NCBI GenBank assembly: GCA_003694205.1
Contig: RFKS01000295.1
Span: 1 to 8,170 of the forward strand
Source of the DNA: Alphaproteobacteria bacterium
Lineage (GTDB): Bacteria; Pseudomonadota; Alphaproteobacteria; Sphingomonadales; Rhodothalassiaceae
Length of the DNA: 8,170 nucleotides
Direction of reading: 5' to 3'
The notes under the pieces are model-generated. The model was not told the DNA's origin, searched no databases, and worked only from the letters and a program-made list of their open reading frames with translations. Shown in pieces: positions 5,846 to 8,170 of this stretch. Position numbers and translations under genes: made by a program. Every line of letters starts with the position of its first letter. Position 1 is the stretch's first letter.

Positions 5846-6994
5846 TCAACCCAGTTTCTTGCCGAAGATGCGATAGGTCTTGTAGATGCGGCAGCCGATC
5901 TCGTCGAGGATGTCGCGCATGCCGTGATTGTCCTCGAGAATCCAGGACAGCTCTCCCCAGCGCGCGCCCTTGGCGACACAGCCCTGGCGGATCGCCTCGA
6001 TGAGAAGCAGCGCCATCGCCGCGCCCTGCCGCGTGTTTTGATGCGCCTTGCGCACCCCCATGAGAGGCACGCGGAACCGCTCCGGATAGCGGGTCTTCAT
6101 CCGCCACAGGAGCTTGAGCCAGCCGAAAGGCAACAACCGCCCGCCGAGATCCGCAATCAGGGCGTTGAGGTCGTAGAGCGCCACCATCATCGCCGCCGGC
6201 TGCCCCTGATAGCTGCAGATCTGGACACAGGTCGGATCGATGAGCGGGCGGATCTCACCCGCCATGTGCCGCGCCTCGGCATGGGTCAGCGGCACGAAGC
6301 CCCAGTTCTCCGACCAGGCGTCGTTGAAGATGTCGATGACGGTCTCGAGCTCCTCGTCATAGCGCCGCATGTCGATCTCGTGGAGCCGGAAGCGGGGATT
6401 TCGCCGCGACGCCTCGACAAAGCGCGTGATCCGTTCCGGCGGACCCTTGGTGAGATCGAGCTCATAGGCAAACACGTCCTTGGCCTTGGCGTAGCCCTGC
6501 GCCTCGACCAGGCGCCGGTACCAGGGCCGTGCATGACCCATCATCAGTGCCGGCGGGGTGTCGAATCCCTCGACAAGAAGTCCGATCTCGCCGTTGATCG
6601 AGAGGTTGAACGGCCCTTCGGCGCGGGCACAGCCGCGCTCCGCCAGCCACCGCTCCGCGGTCCCGAACAGGGCCTCCGCGACAACCGGATCCTCGACGCA
6701 CTCGAACATGCCGAAGTGCCCGATCCGCTCACCACGCGTCTCCTCGACCAGCCGGTCGACCTGCGCGCTGATGCGCCCGACCGGAACGCCGTCGCGGCAG
6801 GCGAGCCAGTACGCGGCCTCCGCATGTTCGAAATAGGGATTCCGGCGCTTGTCGAGGAGCGCCAGCCGCTCCACCATGAGGGGCGGCACCCAGGCCGGAT
6901 CGTCGCGATAGATCGCGGCCGCCATGCGGATGAACCGCTTGAGCTCGCGGCGGCTCGTGACCGGCTCAATTGTCACCTCTCCTGGCGCCCGCAT
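5846..6994 (-). CDS. GNAT-like acyltransferase family protein
   Basis: This 382-residue protein belongs to an alphaproteobacterial family that databases often label GNAT-like N-acetyltransferase or, without good reason, dATP pyrophosphohydrolase. The N-terminal half holds IEPVTSRRELKRFIRM (9 to 24), DDPAWVPPLM (31 to 40), RNPYFEHAEAAYWLA (51 to 65) and VGRISAQVD (72 to 80), a GNAT-like beta strand and helix pattern. EGPFNLSINGEIGLLVEGFD (126 to 145) is a family hallmark. The C-terminal half has its own GNAT-type core: RQGAAMALLLIEAI (322 to 335) occupies the acyl-CoA loop region, and ELSWILEDNHGMRDILDEIG (348 to 367) resembles the last GNAT strand and helix, followed by YKTYRIF. The layout suggests tandem GNAT folds acting on an amine. 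The ATG at 6994 is chosen over the one at 7087 because similarity begins at about residue 8 and AAGGGA lies 10 bases upstream. From memory, the Caulobacter ceramide synthase is also GNAT-like, so a lipid N-acyl transfer role is conceivable but untested. Confidence 0.75.
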   Translation of the reverse strand: MRAPGEVTIEPVTSRRELKRFIRMAAAIYRDDPAWVPPLMVERLALLDKRRNPYFEHAEAAYWLACRDGVPVGRISAQVDRLVEETRGERIGHFGMFECVEDPVVAEALFGTAERWLAERGCARAEGPFNLSINGEIGLLVEGFDTPPALMMGHARPWYRRLVEAQGYAKAKDVFAYELDLTKGPPERITRFVEASRRNPRFRLHEIDMRRYDEELETVIDIFNDAWSENWGFVPLTHAEARHMAGEIRPLIDPTCVQICSYQGQPAAMMVALYDLNALIADLGGRLLPFGWLKLLWRMKTRYPERFRVPLMGVRKAHQNTRQGAAMALLLIEAIRQGCVAKGARWGELSWILEDNHGMRDILDEIGCRIYKTYRIFGKKLG

Positions 6995-7183
6995 CACCCG
7001 ATCGTCCCTTCCCCTGTGCTGCCGGTCCTGCGGCCCTCGGTGCGGCCCCGTCACCGGCGCCGGCAAACGGGCCGCCTCTGACGCCAAAGTGCCGCAACAT
7101 CCGGACCTTAGCGGCCGGCGTGAGGAACGCCAAGCCCGCGATACTCACACTTGCATCACATGCGCGGGACGCGCGCGCTTTTG
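6995..7183. other. Intergenic region between flippase and GNAT-like genes
   Basis: This 189-base stretch has no credible gene. Its GNAT-side end carries the purine-rich ribosome binding site (AAGGGA on the minus strand, 7010 to 7005). The open frame extending to 7087 is Arg/Pro/Gly-rich with no recognisable family. No convincing promoter was seen. Confidence 0.5.
7162..7174 (-). terminator. Weak hairpin after the flippase gene
   Basis: GCGCG and CGCGC flank a 3-base loop, 10 bases past the flippase stop in its direction of transcription. On the minus strand no T-run follows, so it may slow RNA polymerase or protect the 3' end rather than terminate by itself. Confidence 0.25.
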
Positions 7184-8170
7184 TCAGGAGATGCGTCCTC
7201 TGCGCAACGCCCTGCCCAGTCGGCCGAAGGCGGCTGCATCCTCGTGTGTCAGGCCGTAGCGGATGAACAGGGCGAGCGCGAGGAGGAATGTTGCCAGCAA
7301 TATGGCGAACTGCATCGCCGGCGCCACGCCGGCCACGGTCCGGCCGGTGACAAGGATTGCCGCGCCCAGAAGCAAGGAGACGAGGAGCGGCCGCCACATC
7401 TGCCGGCTGTAAGGCAGGATACGGGCGAGACAGGCGACTTCGACGAAGGCGAGCGCCGCCGATGTCACCATCCCGGCGGCGGCGGCGAAAGCGGCTCCGG
7501 CGGTGCCGTGGGATCCGACGAGCACGAGAAGAAGGGCGACCATGACCGCGAGACCTGCAAGACCATTGGCGAGCGACCAGTAGGTCGAGGAAATGGTGCG
7601 CACGATGGCCGGTGCCTGACCAAAGAGAAAGGAGACCAGGCGGCCGACGACGAGAATTGCGAGCGCGTTCGCCACCTCACCGGCGGCGATCCCGACGCCA
7701 TTGAGGAGCGCGCCGCGCGCGGCGAGCACGGCCGCCGCCGCGAGAATGCCGATCGCCATCATGAGGCGCGTCGAATAGGCATACATGTCCTCGACCGCCT
7801 GCACCCCGGTGGCACCGGCACGATAGGCAGCGAGCGGCGCAATCACATAGTCGAAGCTGGTGTGGATGACCTGCAGGAAACTCGAGATCTTGCGTGCGAT
7901 CGAGTAATAGCCGGCGGCCGCCGCACCGGCCGCACCGGGCACCAGCACATTGAGCAGCACCACGGGAAGCTCGGAGAAGAAGCGCTGGATCAGCGTCGCC
8001 GGTATCATGGGCAGCGCATAATGCAGCATGCGGCGGAAAAGGGCGCGGTCGGTGGGGACGGCAAACAGCCGTCTGCGGTCGAAAAACCGGCCGAGCAGGC
8101 GCCAGGCGAGAAGGACCGCGAGCGCCATCGAGACGACATGCGCGAGAAACAGGCCCGATGTCTGCAGGCC
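7184..8170 (-). CDS. Polysaccharide flippase, Wzx/MATE-like, C-terminal part (start outside window)
   Basis: The last 328 residues are visible of an inner-membrane protein from the polysaccharide biosynthesis branch of the MOP/MATE exporter superfamily, which flips lipid-linked oligosaccharide units to the periplasm. The frame is open through the right edge, reading SGLFLAHVVS before the internal Met at 8128, so that Met is not the start. Hydrophobic segments include roughly residues 5 to 26, 68 to 88, 136 to 155, 163 to 185, 201 to 219, 222 to 250, 259 to 277 and 285 to 303 of the visible part. HYALPMIPATLIQRF (50 to 64) and AGYYSIARKISSFLQVI (86 to 102) are the loop and helix that begin the C-terminal half in Wzx-like proteins, where GYYS is typical. 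A basic tail (RLGRALRRGRIS) follows the last helix. Normal length near 480 to 500 residues implies about 150 to 170 residues lie beyond the edge. The transported glycan is unknown. Confidence 0.85.
   Translation of the reverse strand, partial: GLQTSGLFLAHVVSMALAVLLAWRLLGRFFDRRRLFAVPTDRALFRRMLHYALPMIPATLIQRFFSELPVVLLNVLVPGAAGAAAAGYYSIARKISSFLQVIHTSFDYVIAPLAAYRAGATGVQAVEDMYAYSTRLMMAIGILAAAAVLAARGALLNGVGIAAGEVANALAILVVGRLVSFLFGQAPAIVRTISSTYWSLANGLAGLAVMVALLLVLVGSHGTAGAAFAAAAGMVTSAALAFVEVACLARILPYSRQMWRPLLVSLLLGAAILVTGRTVAGVAPAMQFAILLATFLLALALFIRYGLTHEDAAAFGRLGRALRRGRIS

Noticed and set aside
5840..7081. 413-codon plus-strand open frame opposite the GNAT-like gene
   Set aside because: It mirrors the minus-strand gene almost exactly, as expected when GC-rich third positions remove stops on the opposite strand. 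Its translation is Arg/His/Asp-rich with no recognisable family.

Overview
The window reads as chromosomal DNA from a high-GC alphaproteobacterium. Three things suggest this: the strong GC bias at third codon positions, which leaves long false open frames opposite the real genes; the family types present; and the frequent ATGA stop/start overlaps. No rRNA, tRNA, CRISPR array, insertion sequence or attachment site was seen. Genus-level placement is not possible from this sequence alone.

Layout, left to right. (1) The 3' part of an allantoicase gene on the + strand (purine/allantoate catabolism), cut by the left edge. (2) Converging on it, a two-gene minus-strand unit: an MmgE/PrpD-family protein (first gene, about 3131 to 1692) whose stop codon overlaps the start of a MobA/GlmU-like nucleotidyltransferase (1695 to 847). 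A plausible sigma70-type promoter lies just upstream of the PrpD gene. (3) Diverging from it on the + strand, a sulfotransferase-fold protein (3353 to 4516) coupled by another ATGA overlap to a family 2 glycosyltransferase (4513 to 5262). (4) A run of minus-strand genes: a small VOC/glyoxalase-fold protein (5722 to 5339), a 382-residue GNAT-like acyltransferase-family protein (6994 to 5846), and the C-terminal two thirds of a Wzx-type polysaccharide flippase (7184 to the right edge, start outside the window).

How the genes may work together. The nucleotidyltransferase (activated-precursor synthesis), glycosyltransferase, sulfotransferase and flippase are all typical of a surface glycan or exopolysaccharide locus, and the right edge probably continues into one. 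The sulfotransferase/glycosyltransferase pair is the clearest functional unit and suggests, by inference only, a sulfated glycoconjugate. The allantoicase and VOC genes look like ordinary metabolic neighbours. No radically new system is evident. The best leads are the two translationally coupled pairs with unassigned substrates, the altered acidic motif in the glycosyltransferase, and the poorly characterised GNAT-like protein.
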